Source of the DNA: Calditrichota bacterium
GTDB lineage: Bacteria > Calditrichota > Calditrichia > RBG-13-44-9 > J042
DNA length: 64,000 nt
Reading direction: 5' to 3'
NCBI GenBank assembly: GCA_013150955.1
Contig: JAADJD010000038.1
Coordinates: forward strand, 122,479-186,478
Every line of letters begins with the position of its first letter. The first letter of the stretch is position 1. A program made the position numbers and the translations under genes. The notes below the pieces were generated by a model. It ran no database searches and had not been told where the DNA came from. It was given only the letters and a program-made list of their open reading frames with translations. Of the stretch, positions 1 through 9,837 are shown one piece after another.

Positions 1-194
1 TGACGAATCCGGCGCTCCAGCCCTTTATCGTCCTGCTGGCGACGCCGTTCGTAATAATACAGCTCCGAATACAACAACCGTCCCTGTTCGAACACCTCGC
101 TTTTGATAAACCCGCCATCAATATTGGTCGATGTCTGGATATGAAACTTCCGTTGATCGACTTCCAGATTACTATTCAAGCCAACATCAGCCAT
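1..194 (-). CDS. Hypothetical protein, N-terminal part (runs off the left edge)
   Basis: The minus-strand frame is open from the window edge up to an ATG at 194 and encodes about 65 residues beginning MADVGLNSNL. The visible part is hydrophilic and has no signal peptide. Stretches such as FHIQTSTN and a Tyr/Arg-rich YSELYYYERR segment suggest a soluble protein. An in-frame ATG at 209 and a TTG at 236 are alternative starts; none has a convincing ribosome-binding site. I do not recognise the family from this fragment. Confidence 0.5.
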   Translation of the reverse strand, partial: MADVGLNSNLEVDQRKFHIQTSTNIDGGFIKSEVFEQGRLLYSELYYYERRRQQDDKGLERRIR

Positions 195-320
195 TGGGGT
201 ACCGATCATCCGTTCCGATTTTTCATTCAGGATCAATTAACCAAAAAATCATTTAAAGTTAGGCATCGAATGCAGGTAATTCAAGAAAATTCATCGTCTG
301 GCGCAAATTGTCGTTTCAGG

Positions 321-707
321 CTACCGTTTTTCTTTCAATACATCCAGGAAGGCCCGAATGGCACGCGCCACGGCCGCCAGCGTGGTAAAGGTTTCTACAA
401 ATGGATCCTCTATGCGGCGTTTGATGTCTTTCTCCAACTGGACAATATCATCTACCATGCCCTTCACCTCCTGGGCCGCTTCTTCCAGCATCATCACCTG
501 CCGGCGACCCGAGGTTAAAATGCTGGTGAGATTGGTGGTGATTTCATCCAGGTTGGTCAAAATCGCGGGTAGATGGTGATTCAATGAATCGGAAATCACC
601 TCTACCCGCTTGGCCGTTCGCCGCAACTGAACGATGGTGGGCACCAGAAAGGCAACCAGAATCACAAATCCAATGCTCACGATCAGTAAACTGATTTCCC
701 AGATCAT
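321..707 (-). CDS. DUF948 family membrane-anchored protein
   Basis: This 128-residue protein starts with a single hydrophobic helix (about residues 4-26, ISLLIVSIGFVILVAFLV) followed by a long amphipathic helical region, as in DUF948 proteins. The topology predicts an N-terminal membrane anchor and a helical domain of unknown function. The start is supported by GGGAGAAG 6 bases before the ATG. It lies 33 bases downstream of the YtxH gene on the same strand; DUF948 and YtxH proteins are commonly paired in bacteria and linked to envelope or stress functions, so the two probably form one small operon. The exact function is unknown. Confidence 0.8.
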   Translation of the reverse strand: MIWEISLLIVSIGFVILVAFLVPTIVQLRRTAKRVEVISDSLNHHLPAILTNLDEITTNLTSILTSGRRQVMMLEEAAQEVKGMVDDIVQLEKDIKRRIEDPFVETFTTLAAVARAIRAFLDVLKEKR

Positions 708-740
708 GGATTCTTCTCCCTTTTATTCACCGCAGTGGAT

Positions 741-1148
741 TCAGGCCTTCTTCTTGCTTTCCTTCTTCTCTTTCTTTTCTTTCTCTTCCATAAATGCGGT
801 CTTCCCCGCCTCAATGGCTTTTTTCAATCGGGACTTGCTCTCTTCCACCTCTTCCTTGCCCTTTTCCACCATCTCTTCCACCAGGTGCTCCATTTCTTCG
901 GCTTTTTTCTTGGCCTCTTCTTCCAGTTCTTTCAGCCGGGCCATTGCCTTTTCGTACGATTTCTTTGCAGCTTCCAGTGCCCGGTCGTAATCCTTCTTCG
1001 CCTGTTCGTAAAACTCCTCCGCCTTCTGGCTCAGCTCCTCACGCGTCTCCCGCCCACTCTTCGGGGCATACAATAAGGCCACAATTGCACCGACTGCACC
1101 ACCAATAATAAATCCCTTCAGAAAATCCAGACCTCGATTTTCCGCCAT
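741..1148 (-). CDS. YtxH-domain (gas-vesicle-protein-like) protein
   Basis: The 135-residue protein begins MAENRGLDFLKGF and has a glycine-rich hydrophobic segment (FIIGGAVGAIVALLYAPKSG, about residues 12-31), the hallmark of the YtxH domain. The rest is almost entirely charged coiled coil, ending in a Lys/Glu-rich tail (KEKKEKKESKKKA). AAGGAGGG lies 6 bases upstream of the ATG. It is probably a small membrane-associated stress protein, and it precedes the DUF948 gene in a two-gene operon. The gas vesicle label is historical; no gas vesicle genes are present here. Confidence 0.82.
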   Translation of the reverse strand: MAENRGLDFLKGFIIGGAVGAIVALLYAPKSGRETREELSQKAEEFYEQAKKDYDRALEAAKKSYEKAMARLKELEEEAKKKAEEMEHLVEEMVEKGKEEVEESKSRLKKAIEAGKTAFMEEKEKKEKKESKKKA

Positions 1149-1281
1149 GATGACCCTCCTTTAGTTTCATTCATTTTTTTCAAACGATCCTGTTGTTTCC
1201 GAGATTCCCTTTGTGCAAAAAATTAACCGCAAAAGGATTATTTTACAAGCATATTCGAGAAAGGCAGGGTCAGAGTTGAGC

Positions 1282-1446
1282 CCCAAATCATGCAGTGAAC
1301 CACGAATCACGCGAATGAATTCGAAAAAAATTAACAAAATAGCGAATATATCCGGGAAAATATTTTCATCCAGATAGAATCAAGTGCATTTTGTTATTTT
1401 TATTGGTGTTAATTCGTGTCATTCGTAGGCTAATGCATAATCTGGG
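1282..1446. mobile_element. Miniature inverted-repeat element, copy R1
   Basis: This 165-bp unit starts CCCAAATCATGCAGTGAACC and ends with GCATAATCTGGG. The outer 45-50 bp form an imperfect inverted repeat (CCACGAATCACGCGAATGAA against the complement of the right end), with a central core containing GCGAATATATCC and CATTTTCATCCAGATAG. It fills most of the gap between the YtxH gene and the phosphatase-fold lipoprotein. No matching target duplication is visible at its flanks, so this copy may be old. It encodes no protein. Confidence 0.85.
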
Positions 1447-1501
1447 TTTATAAGAAGAATCTCTCAAAAGGGAATGTTTTCCTCCGACAATTTTCCAATG
1501 T

Positions 1502-2440
1502 TTACTGGACTATCGGGATGCGCGCAGCGACCGGCCGATGGTCGGAAACGTCCTGATAAAAATTGCTCAGGAGCTGATCCAGTTTAATGATCTGGGTTTC
1601 GATATTGGGATACGCCTGCTGAATGCTGGTGGTGATTAAAATGTGGTCAATCAGGCTGCGGTAATTTCCCACATAATACGATACTTCGCCATTCTTTGCC
1701 AGCGGAAGCGTCAGGAAGATAAACTGCTCCGGATTATTCAAAAACGGCAGAAACACATTGTGCAGGTCTTCGTCGGTGAGTTCATCGTTCCAGTCGCCGG
1801 CCAGGATAAAATCAGGATCGGCACCCGCGGCGATCTGATCTTCCACGTACTTCTTTAACTTCTGTACTGCACTGCGCCGACGATCCTCGTTTTCGGCACC
1901 ACTAAACGCCTTTAAATGCAGGACAATCAGGTAAAAATCAAAATCCACCGTGCCAAAATCGGCGGTGACATACACCTGAAGCGGCGGCCGGGGAAAACTG
2001 AACCGGTCGTTCCAGTACAGCTGCTTTTTATCGGCCAGCGTCACCAGCTGCTTTTTGTAAATCACCCCGGTCTTTTGATACCAGCTGGAGTAGGTATCGG
2101 CGGAATAAATTCCCTCATAATCGGGAAGCCGCTGCAGCAACTGCCGGAACGCCACCGTGTCCTGAATCTCCTGCACCGCATAAACATCAATGTTCAGGGA
2201 CTGGATAATCTCGGCCAGCAATTTCAGGGTGTTCTCTCCGGCCTTGGGAAAATTTTGAATATTCCAGGTGGCAATTTCGAAGGTCTGGTCGCTACCAAAA
2301 GCCGGAATCCGGGATTTTTCTCCGTCTTCCGGGGTTACCGGCAAATCGCCATTGGTGACCCGCTTATTGCACCCGAAGATTCCCAGCAGGAATAGGCCGA
2401 TCAGCAAGAACAATCGGATAAACGGGGTCAGTCGCGTCAT
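1502..2440 (-). CDS. Endonuclease/exonuclease/phosphatase-family lipoprotein
   Basis: This 312-residue protein begins MTRLTPFIRLFLLIGLFLLG with a lipobox ending at the Cys of GIFGC, so it should be a secreted lipoprotein. The mature part shows the EEP fold signatures in order: ATWNIQNF, the metal-ligand glutamate in AVQEIQ, the acidic/Asn motif AGDWNDE, and the terminal SDHRPVAAR. These residues fit a Mg-dependent nuclease or phosphodiesterase acting outside the cytoplasm; the substrate cannot be read from the sequence. The frame stays open further upstream into ndk (to 2599), but the signal peptide places the start at 2440. Confidence 0.82.
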   Translation of the reverse strand: MTRLTPFIRLFLLIGLFLLGIFGCNKRVTNGDLPVTPEDGEKSRIPAFGSDQTFEIATWNIQNFPKAGENTLKLLAEIIQSLNIDVYAVQEIQDTVAFRQLLQRLPDYEGIYSADTYSSWYQKTGVIYKKQLVTLADKKQLYWNDRFSFPRPPLQVYVTADFGTVDFDFYLIVLHLKAFSGAENEDRRRSAVQKLKKYVEDQIAAGADPDFILAGDWNDELTDEDLHNVFLPFLNNPEQFIFLTLPLAKNGEVSYYVGNYRSLIDHILITTSIQQAYPNIETQIIKLDQLLSNFYQDVSDHRPVAARIPIVQ

Positions 2441-2519
2441 GGTCAAAGCAAAGCCCTGCGGACAGGCGCTGTCGGCAGGGCCTCTGGTTTCGTTTCCTTC
2501 CATTTTCTCTAACGTTCCA

Positions 2520-2939
2520 TCAATCCATGATTTCCCGATCGGAGAAATAAAAATAAATTTCCCGGACGGCATTTTCCGGGGAATCGGAGGCGTGCACACA
2601 ATTCATCTGAATGTCCTTTCCAAACTCCTTACGGATGGTGCCCTCGGCCGCCTCTTTGGGATTGGTGGCTCCAATGAAGTTTCGAAAATCGGCAATGCAA
2701 TTTTCTTTTTCCAGCACCATGGCCACAATCGGGCCGCTGCTCATGTATTCGGTTAATTCCCCATAAAAAGGGCGTTCCCGGTGCACTTCATAAAACTTTT
2801 CGGCTTCTCGCCTGGATAATTGCAACATCTTGATGGCTTTAATCCGAAAGCCAGCCTTTTCAATTCGGGAAATCACATCCCCGATGTGCTTTTCGGCCAC
2901 ACACTCCGGCTTAATTAACGTCAGTGTTCGTTCTACCAC
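2520..2939 (-). CDS. ndk: Nucleoside diphosphate kinase
   Basis: The enzyme transfers the gamma phosphate of ATP to NDPs through a phosphohistidine. The protein has the normal length of 139 residues, the N-terminal TLTLIKPECV strand, the GATNPKEAAEGTIR segment and the catalytic His116 in NCVHASDS. The start is GTG, with GGAGG 6 bases upstream (GGAGGAACAAGGTG). It lies on the minus strand, about 190 bases beyond the end of sucD, and is followed closely by the lipoprotein gene. Confidence 0.95.
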   Translation of the reverse strand: MVERTLTLIKPECVAEKHIGDVISRIEKAGFRIKAIKMLQLSRREAEKFYEVHRERPFYGELTEYMSSGPIVAMVLEKENCIADFRNFIGATNPKEAAEGTIRKEFGKDIQMNCVHASDSPENAVREIYFYFSDREIMD

Positions 2940-3126
2940 CTTGTTCCTCCTGTTCCTTTAAATATGACCTTTCCTTTTTGCCGCGTAAAATTAGCGCGCA
3001 ATGATTCGGTTCCCAAATGCTGATTTATTTTTTCGCCTCCGCAACCGAACGATCCGATGTTCCGTTACCCATTTCCACACGCGAGCCCCCACGGTCACCA
3101 CAGCGGTTCGGTTGAATGCCCGGATT

Positions 3127-4002
3127 TTATTTTCCCAGCACTTCGGCAACCGTGCGACCAATCACCGCCGGGCTTTCCACCACGGTAATGCCCGCATCCC
3201 GCAGCGCCTTCATCTTTTCCGCCGCCGTGCCTTTTCCACCGCTGATGATGGCACCGGCATGACCCATTCGCTTACCCGGAGGCGCAGTTTGTCCGGCAAT
3301 AAAGGCCACCACCGGCTTGTTAAAATGCTCTTTAATCCAGGCCGCCGCTTCTTCCTCCGCCGTACCCCCAATCTCCCCAATCAGCACCACCGCTTCTGTT
3401 TCGTCATCTTCTTTGAACAGCTTCAACGCGTCGATGAATCGGGTGCCAATGACCGGATCGCCGCCAATCCCGATGCAGGTGGATTGCCCCAGCCCCATTT
3501 TGGTGATCTGATCCACCGCCTCATACGTCAGGGTACCGCTGCGGCTGATGATCCCCACCGTCCCTTCGCGATGAATGAATCCGGGCATGATGCCCACCTT
3601 GCACTTTCCGGGAGAAATGACGCCGGGACAATTGGGGCCAATCAAACGGGTAGAGGTCTTTTGCAGGTAATTGTACACCTTTACCATGTCCATTGCGGGA
3701 ATACCTTCGGTAATACACACCACCGTCTCGATGCCGGCATCGGCGGCTTCGTAGATGGCATCGGGAGCAAATGCCGGGGGAACAAACACCACCGAAACAT
3801 TGGCCCCGGTTTCCCGCACGGCTTCTTCCATGGTATTAAACACGGGAACGGTATCGTTAAACTTTTGCCCCCCTTTGCCAGGAGTGACGCCGGCAACCAC
3901 ACGGGTACCGTATTCGATCATCTGCTGGGCATGAAAGGATCCCTCTTTACCGGTAATTCCCTGAACCACCACACGGGTATTTTCATCCACAATGATGCTC
4001 AT
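3127..4002 (-). CDS. sucD: Succinyl-CoA synthetase alpha subunit
   Basis: This is the 291-residue alpha subunit of the TCA-cycle ligase that converts succinyl-CoA to succinate with NTP synthesis. The CoA-binding fold at the N-terminus ([18 protein letters not shown]) and the phosphohistidine loop ([12 protein letters not shown], near residue 247) are intact. GAGGAG precedes the ATG by 5 bases. It starts 26 bases after sucC ends, so the pair is co-transcribed as sucC-sucD. Confidence 0.96.
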   Translation of the reverse strand: MSIIVDENTRVVVQGITGKEGSFHAQQMIEYGTRVVAGVTPGKGGQKFNDTVPVFNTMEEAVRETGANVSVVFVPPAFAPDAIYEAADAGIETVVCITEGIPAMDMVKVYNYLQKTSTRLIGPNCPGVISPGKCKVGIMPGFIHREGTVGIISRSGTLTYEAVDQITKMGLGQSTCIGIGGDPVIGTRFIDALKLFKEDDETEAVVLIGEIGGTAEEEAAAWIKEHFNKPVVAFIAGQTAPPGKRMGHAGAIISGGKGTAAEKMKALRDAGITVVESPAVIGRTVAEVLGK

Positions 4003-4028
4003 GTTGTCTCCTCTTCCATTTTTGCGTT

Positions 4029-5189
4029 CTATTGAATCAGGCGAACCACTTTCTGAGCGGCTTCTTCCAGGGAAGAGGCCACTTCAAAATTCATACCGGA
4101 ATTTTTCAGCAGTTCGGCCGCCTCTTCGGCGTTGGTACCGGCCAGACGAATGACCATGGGCACTCGAATGTCAATGGACTTGGCTGCCTCGATGATTCCC
4201 CTGGCCACCCGATCGCAGCGCACGATACCGCCAAAGATGTTCACCAGCACCGCTTTGACGTTGGGATCGGATAGTAAAATTTGAAACCCATTGCGCACGG
4301 TCTCCACGCTGGCGCCGCCACCCACATCCAGAAAGTTTGCCGGCATGCCCCCCGCCAGCTTAATGATGTCCATGGTCGCCATGGCCAGACCGGCACCATT
4401 CACCATACAGCCCACATTCCCATCCAACTTGATGTAGTTCAGGTGATACTTCGAAGCTTCCACTTCCAGCGGATCCTCCTCGTTGGTGTCCCGCATTTCG
4501 GCAATTTCGGGATGGCGGTAAAGGGCGTTATCATCAAAGTTCATTTTCGCATCCAGTGCCAGCACGTCGCCGGAACCGGTCACGACCAGAGGATTGATTT
4601 CCGCCAGCGAGGCGTCGCTCTCCACATACGCCCGATACAGCGCCAGGATAAACTTCACACCGTTTTTTACCTGATTTCCCGTCAGCCCCAGCTTGAAAGC
4701 CAAACGGCGCGCCTGAAAGGGCTGCAAACCAATTTCGGGATCCACATATTCTTTGAAGATGGCCTCCGGATGTTCTTCGGCAACCTTTTCGATTTCCACC
4801 CCGCCTTCGGTGGAGGCCATGATCACCAGCTTAGAAACCGATCGATCCAGCACAATGCCCAGATACAACTCACGGGCAATATCCACCCCTTCTTCGATCA
4901 GTACTCGCTGAACCACCTTGCCTTCGGGCCCGGTCTGGTGGGTAACCAGCTTGCTGCCCAGCATCTGGGCAGCCAGTTCCTGAACTTCCTCCGGGCTTTT
5001 GGCCAGCTTCACCCCACCGGCTTTACCCCGCCCTCCAGCATGGATCTGTGCCTTTACCACAAATACGTCCCCACCCAGGGATTCCGCCGCCTCCCGGGCT
5101 TCTTCCGGGGTAAATGCCACCTGTCCCCGGGGCACCGCCACACCATATTTCCGTAAAATCTCTTTGGCCTGATGTTCGTGAATGTTCAT
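4029..5189 (-). CDS. sucC: Succinyl-CoA synthetase beta subunit
   Basis: This is the 386-residue beta subunit, beginning [17 protein letters not shown]. It carries the ATP-grasp domain in the N-terminal half ([20 protein letters not shown]), the Mg-binding AEINPLVV motif, and a C-terminal flavodoxin-like ligase domain with FLDVGGGAS and [17 protein letters not shown] lies 7 bases before the ATG. It is the first gene of sucCD. The partner region and length are standard, so the holoenzyme should be functional. Confidence 0.96.
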   Translation of the reverse strand: MNIHEHQAKEILRKYGVAVPRGQVAFTPEEAREAAESLGGDVFVVKAQIHAGGRGKAGGVKLAKSPEEVQELAAQMLGSKLVTHQTGPEGKVVQRVLIEEGVDIARELYLGIVLDRSVSKLVIMASTEGGVEIEKVAEEHPEAIFKEYVDPEIGLQPFQARRLAFKLGLTGNQVKNGVKFILALYRAYVESDASLAEINPLVVTGSGDVLALDAKMNFDDNALYRHPEIAEMRDTNEEDPLEVEASKYHLNYIKLDGNVGCMVNGAGLAMATMDIIKLAGGMPANFLDVGGGASVETVRNGFQILLSDPNVKAVLVNIFGGIVRCDRVARGIIEAAKSIDIRVPMVIRLAGTNAEEAAELLKNSGMNFEVASSLEEAAQKVVRLIQ

Positions 5190-5345
5190 GCGCTGCTCCT
5201 TCGGTTATTTTTGAAAAATGCTTTCCTGAATTTCACACCGCCATTTATTATCGCGAAACCATCCCACTCGTATTCCGATAAAAAAGAAAGTTAATGCTTC
5301 CCGCGCGCAATATCCACCCTGGATCGGATTTGTTCTTCACCCGCC

Positions 5346-6320
5346 TCACGCATCCGGCAGGATGACCGTGCCCGCGCGACCGTACACCGCATCGATGGAT
5401 TTTTCGATGGAGGTGATGATGACCTTTCTCCCGCCATTGCGGATAAAATTGATGGCCGCCTGAATTTTGGGGCCCATACTGCCGGGCGGGAAATGTCCCT
5501 CTGCCAGATAGCGTTCGGCCTCGCTGACGGTCATCCGATCCAGAAACCGCTGCTGGGGGGTGCCAAAATGCAACGCCACCCGTTCCACACCGGTCAGAAT
5601 CATCAACTCCTGCGCCCCGATATCATTCCCCAGCACTGCCGAAGCCAGATCTTTGTCGATGACCGCGTCCAGTCCCTCCAACCAGCCGTTGTCTTCGATG
5701 TAAACCGGGATACCCCCGCCACCCGCAGCAATCACCACCACATCGTTTTCCACCAGCAGACGGATCACCTCGCGTTCCACCACCGATTTGGGTTGGGGGG
5801 AAGGTACCACCCGCCGCCAGCCCCGACCGGGATCCTCCTTCATGATCCAGCCGCGTTTCTCCACCAGCTCCGGCACCTGCTCCTTTTTAAAAAATGGCCC
5901 CACGTATTTGGTGGGATTCTTGATGGATGGGTCGTGCTTATCCACCAGCATCTGGGTCACAATGCAGGCCACCTGCTTTTCTATGCCATGATCATGCAGA
6001 ATGTTCTGCAGGCACTGTTCAATCATGTACCCCATGCCCCCTTCCGTATCGGCCACGATGATGCCCAGTGGCAGGGGAGGTACCAGGTGCCGGGATTCCT
6101 CCACCCGGATCAGATAATTTCCCACCTGAGGGCCATTCCCGTGGGTAATGAGCACCCGATGCCCCATGCGAATCAGTTCCGCAACGCCTTCCAGACTGCG
6201 GCGGGTATTGGCGAACTGTTCGTGAATGTTGCCTTCTTCAAATTGCTGGGTAATGGCGTTGCCCCCCAGCGCCACCACCACAGTTTTTCGATCGATCGCT
6301 TCAGTGGAATGCGTACGCAA
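5346..6320 (-). CDS. arcC: Carbamate kinase
   Basis: This is a 324-residue amino-acid-kinase-fold enzyme that interconverts carbamoyl phosphate plus ADP with carbamate plus ATP. Visible motifs are VVVALGGNAI at the N-terminus, LITHGNGPQVGN, the VVIAAGGGGIPV nucleotide loop, and the PGSMGPKIQAA segment near the C-terminus. The start is taken as TTG at 6320 because AAGGAG lies exactly 7 bases upstream; an upstream TTG at 6338 overlaps that Shine-Dalgarno sequence. No arginine deiminase or ornithine carbamoyltransferase gene is adjacent; the immediate partner is the GTPase gene upstream. Confidence 0.92.
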   Translation of the reverse strand: MRTHSTEAIDRKTVVVALGGNAITQQFEEGNIHEQFANTRRSLEGVAELIRMGHRVLITHGNGPQVGNYLIRVEESRHLVPPLPLGIIVADTEGGMGYMIEQCLQNILHDHGIEKQVACIVTQMLVDKHDPSIKNPTKYVGPFFKKEQVPELVEKRGWIMKEDPGRGWRRVVPSPQPKSVVEREVIRLLVENDVVVIAAGGGGIPVYIEDNGWLEGLDAVIDKDLASAVLGNDIGAQELMILTGVERVALHFGTPQQRFLDRMTVSEAERYLAEGHFPPGSMGPKIQAAINFIRNGGRKVIITSIEKSIDAVYGRAGTVILPDA

Positions 6321-6413
6321 GCAGGCTCTCCTTTTCAATGGTTAAAAAACAATGGTGGCGCTGCCGAATAAAACATCCGCCAACGCCACCGGTCGTTTCC
6401 TACCCGATTTCAA

Positions 6414-7730
6414 CTATTTCAGGAAATCGCTTAAAACATCCTTCAAATCCGGCGTGCCGATCTCCTGCAATTCGTAAGTGACCCGAACCGCCGGTTTGTT
6501 TAGTTTCACCAGCTTCCGCAGGTCAATGGGGGTCCCCACAATCACCAGATCGCACTCGGTCCGGTTGATGGTTTCCTCCAGGTCGCGGATCTGCTGTTCG
6601 CCATATCCCATGGCCGGCAACAAGGTGCCAATGTCCGGATATTTCTCGAACGTTTCTGTGATGGTACCTACCGTGTAAGGCCGCGGATCCACCAGCTCTG
6701 CGGCACCATATTTTTCCGCAGCAACCACCGCGGCACCATAGGTCATTTCTCCATGGGTCAGGGTGGGACCATCCTCCACCGCCAGAATGCGCTTCCCCTG
6801 AATGAGATGGTAATCCTCTACAAAAATGGGGGATGCTGCCTCGATGATGGTCGCACCGGGATTGACTTCGTAAATGGATTCGCGCACCATGTTGACGCTT
6901 TCAGGATCGGCGGTGTCGATCTTATTGATCACCACCGCATGCGCCATGCGCAAATTCGCTTCTCCGGGATAATAGAAACGCTCGTCTCCTGGCCGATGCG
7001 GATCCACCACGGTGATGTGCAAATCGGGTTTGAAAAAGGGCAAATCGTTATTGCCCCCATCCCACACCACCACATCGGCTTCTTTTTCGGCTTCCCGAAG
7101 AATGGCCTCGTAATCCACCCCGGCATACACCACGTGGCCACGTACGATGTGGGGTTCGTATTCCTCCCGTTCTTCGATGGTGCACTTATGTTTATCCAAG
7201 TCCTCCAGCGAGGCAAATCGTTGCACCCGCTGGGCCACCAAATCGCCATATGGCATGGGATGCCGGACCACGGCCACTTTCTTCCCGGCCTCGCGCAACA
7301 TCTGCACCACCTTCCGGGTGGTCTGGCTTTTTCCGCAACCGGTGCGCACCGCACACACAGCAATAACCGGTTTACTGGACGCCAACATCGTATGCCGCGG
7401 CCCCATCACCTTAAAATCCGCCCCGGCCGCATTCACGATGGCGGATCGTTCCATGACATAATCGTAAGGTACATCGGAGTAGGCAAAAACCACCTCCTGA
7501 ACGTCCATTTTTTCAATCAACTCTGGCAGCTGGCTTTCGGGATAAATATCGATGCCGTTGGGATACAACTTCCCGGCCAGCTGTGGTGGATATTTTCGTC
7601 CTTCTATATTGGGGATCTGGGTTGCCGTAAAAGCCACCACTTCGTATTGATCGTTGTCCCGGAAATACACGTTGAAATTATGAAAATCACGCCCTGCCGC
7701 ACCCATGATGATCACGCGCTTTTTGGCCAT
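6414..7730 (-). CDS. Cyclic 2,3-diphosphoglycerate synthetase-like GTPase (COG2403 type)
   Basis: This 438-residue cytoplasmic protein has an N-terminal Rossmann-like region (RVIIMGAAGRDFHNFNVYFR), a central P-loop (CAVRTGCGKSQTTRKV, about residues 130-145), a DGGNNDLPF motif and a switch-like VINKIDTAD guanine-specificity motif. These features match the predicted-GTPase family related to archaeal cyclic 2,3-diphosphoglycerate synthetase. The start at 7730 is chosen because AAGGAGG lies 8 bases upstream; an upstream in-frame ATG at 7748 overlaps that site. It lies 93 bases upstream of carbamate kinase on the same strand and is probably co-transcribed with it. The substrate is not proven. Confidence 0.75.
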   Translation of the reverse strand: MAKKRVIIMGAAGRDFHNFNVYFRDNDQYEVVAFTATQIPNIEGRKYPPQLAGKLYPNGIDIYPESQLPELIEKMDVQEVVFAYSDVPYDYVMERSAIVNAAGADFKVMGPRHTMLASSKPVIAVCAVRTGCGKSQTTRKVVQMLREAGKKVAVVRHPMPYGDLVAQRVQRFASLEDLDKHKCTIEEREEYEPHIVRGHVVYAGVDYEAILREAEKEADVVVWDGGNNDLPFFKPDLHITVVDPHRPGDERFYYPGEANLRMAHAVVINKIDTADPESVNMVRESIYEVNPGATIIEAASPIFVEDYHLIQGKRILAVEDGPTLTHGEMTYGAAVVAAEKYGAAELVDPRPYTVGTITETFEKYPDIGTLLPAMGYGEQQIRDLEETINRTECDLVIVGTPIDLRKLVKLNKPAVRVTYELQEIGTPDLKDVLSDFLK

Positions 7731-8087
7731 GGACATGTCCTCCTTCATGGTTTTTGGTTTGTATCCATCGACGAAAATCAGAAAAAAATAATCATGTACC
7801 GGCGAAAATGCAGGGTGGGCAGTTAGCTAAACCCGTACCATTGCTGACAGGCAATCAAATATGTTTCTAAAATGAAGTTATACTCCATGGAAACGTGATG
7901 ATTTTCCGGTTTATCATTGGGTGGAAAATATACATCATGGCAACAAAAAAGAAAACTGGAATTTGAAATGATGAGAGCCAACAGGGAGATTCCTTTCAGG
8001 AATCGGCGAAAAATTCCAGAAAAATTGTATTTTTACCCGCCGGAAGGGAGAGGATTTACAGGATTTTTTCTCCAGGCTGTCAATAAA

Positions 8088-8116
8088 TTGAAATGTTATT
8101 TATATTTGAATAAAAC
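8088..8116 (+). promoter_or_regulatory. Candidate promoter for pckA
   Basis: TTGAAA at 8088-8093 and TAAAAC at 8111-8116 are separated by 17 bases, which fits a weak sigma70 promoter about 50 bases before the pckA start. The gap 7731-8167 between the divergent GTPase and pckA genes is AT-rich and otherwise empty; the open frame through it has no ribosome-binding site. Confidence 0.3.
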
Positions 8117-8167
8117 GCAGGTATTTGAAATGACGCGGGTAGAACCAAAATGCGCTATGGAGGTGAC

Positions 8168-9754
8168 ATGGACTTACTTATTAAGCAACTGAACGGTCTG
8201 GGTCTTTCGAACTGGAAAGACCTGCATGTGAACTGGTCCTCTCCGCAGCTGGTGGAGGAGGCCATTCGTCGCCGGGAAGGCGTGCTGGCAAACAACGGGG
8301 CGTTAATTGTGGAAACGGGGGAACGCACGGGTCGCTCACCGAATGACCGCTACGTGGTGGAAGAGCCTTCAACCCGAGATCACATTGCCTGGGGTAAAGT
8401 GAACAAACCTATGTCCGAAGCCCAGTTTGAACGCCTGCTGGGCAAAATTCAATCCTATTTCCAGGGAAGAGACCTTTTTGTGCAGGATCTGTTTGCGGGT
8501 CAGGATCCCGAATATCGGCTACCCATTCGGGTGGTTTCGGAGCTGGCCTGGGGTGCCCTGTTTGCCCGCACCATGTTTGTGCGGCCCAGGAGTGTGGATG
8601 AAGTGGCCAATCATCAACCGGAATTTACCGTGCTCCATGCACCCAGATTGCATGCCGTACCGGAAGTGGATGGAACCCGCTCCCACGTGTTTGTGGTGAT
8701 CCATTTTGCGCGGAAGCTGATCCTGATTGGGGGCACCATGTATGGCGGCGAAATTAAAAAGTCTATCTTTTCGGTGATGAACTTCCTGCTACCGTTTAAG
8801 AATGTGTTTCCGATGCACTGTTCTGCAAACGTGGGTGCCGATGGCGACGTGGCGTTGTTTTTCGGGCTGTCCGGAACCGGAAAGACCAGCCTTTCGGCCG
8901 ATCCAGAGCGGAAGCTGATAGGCGACGATGAACACGGCTGGAGCGATCGGGGCATCTTCAACTTCGAGGGGGGCTGTTACGCCAAAACCATTCGATTGTC
9001 CCCGGAAAAGGAGCCGCAGATTTACAATGCGATCCGGTTCGGCTCCATCACCGAAAACGTGGTGTATGATCCGATCACCCGGGCCATTGATTACGATTCG
9101 GACAAAATCACCGAAAACACCCGGGCCACCTACCCCCTGGAACACATCGATAACATCCAGCTCCCGGCAATTGGAGGCCATCCCCGAAACGTACTGTTCC
9201 TCACGGCAGATGCTTTCGGGGTGTTGCCCCCCATTGCCAAACTGACTCCGGAAATGGCCATGTACCACTTCATCTCGGGCTACACCTCCAAGCTGGCGGG
9301 TACCGAAACCGGCATTGATGAACCGGTGGCCACCTTTAGCGAATGTTTTGCCGCCCCCTTTCTGCCGCTGCCAGCCACCCGATACGCCGAAATGCTGGGT
9401 GAGAAAATGCGCCAGCACAAGGTCAATGTCTGGCTGGTCAATACCGGCTGGTCGGGTGGACCGTATGGTGTGGGCAAACGGATTGATATCCGTTTTACCC
9501 GGGCAATGGTTAAAGCGGCGTTGAACGGGGATCTGGATCGGGTGGAATTTCGTCCGGATCCGATTTTCAGGGTGCTGGTTCCCACGCAATGCCCGGGGGT
9601 GCCAGCAGAGATTCTCAATCCCCGTAATACCTGGGAAGACAAAAGCGCATACGACCTCAAGGCACGTGAGTTGGCACGGCGGTTTCAGGAGAATTTCAAG
9701 CGATTTCCGAATGCCTCGGAGGAAATTAAAGCAGCGGGACCCAAATCCGATTGA
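8168..9754 (+). CDS. pckA: ATP-dependent phosphoenolpyruvate carboxykinase
   Basis: This 528-residue enzyme converts oxaloacetate and ATP to PEP, CO2 and ADP. Recognisable elements are the substrate-binding [10 protein letters not shown] near residue 50, the kinase-1a P-loop GLSGTGKTS near residue 233, the metal-binding [10 protein letters not shown] (kinase-2) just after it, and [10 protein letters not shown] and [12 protein letters not shown] in the C-terminal half. The start is the ATG at 8168, preceded by GGAGGTG; an in-frame ATG at 8150 lies upstream of that site and is unlikely. It is a single-gene transcription unit closed by a strong terminator. Confidence 0.95.
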   Translation: MDLLIKQLNGLGLSNWKDLHVNWSSPQLVEEAIRRREGVLANNGALIVETGERTGRSPNDRYVVEEPSTRDHIAWGKVNKPMSEAQFERLLGKIQSYFQGRDLFVQDLFAGQDPEYRLPIRVVSELAWGALFARTMFVRPRSVDEVANHQPEFTVLHAPRLHAVPEVDGTRSHVFVVIHFARKLILIGGTMYGGEIKKSIFSVMNFLLPFKNVFPMHCSANVGADGDVALFFGLSGTGKTSLSADPERKLIGDDEHGWSDRGIFNFEGGCYAKTIRLSPEKEPQIYNAIRFGSITENVVYDPITRAIDYDSDKITENTRATYPLEHIDNIQLPAIGGHPRNVLFLTADAFGVLPPIAKLTPEMAMYHFISGYTSKLAGTETGIDEPVATFSECFAAPFLPLPATRYAEMLGEKMRQHKVNVWLVNTGWSGGPYGVGKRIDIRFTRAMVKAALNGDLDRVEFRPDPIFRVLVPTQCPGVPAEILNPRNTWEDKSAYDLKARELARRFQENFKRFPNASEEIKAAGPKSD

Positions 9755-9759
9755 TTCCT

Positions 9760-9795
9760 AAAGCGGTTGCGGTACGTTGCCGCAACCGCTTTTTC
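9760..9795 (+). terminator. Rho-independent terminator of pckA
   Basis: A perfect 12-bp stem (AAGCGGTTGCGG at 9761-9772 and CCGCAACCGCTT at 9780-9791) closes a 7-base loop and is followed by a T run. It begins 6 bases after the pckA stop codon. Confidence 0.93.
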
Positions 9796-9837
9796 AGGCT
9801 CTAAACCGGGAACACGATTTTCATCCTGCAAAATAAA

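Noticed and set aside
1502-2599. The longer version of the phosphatase-fold lipoprotein starting at 2599
   Set aside because: It would overlap ndk by 80 bases and bury the signal peptide; the start at 2440 gives a normal lipoprotein signal.
7917-8192. A 91-codon plus-strand frame upstream of pckA
   Set aside because: It starts with TTG without a ribosome-binding site, overlaps the pckA start in another frame, and its composition looks like non-coding AT-rich DNA.
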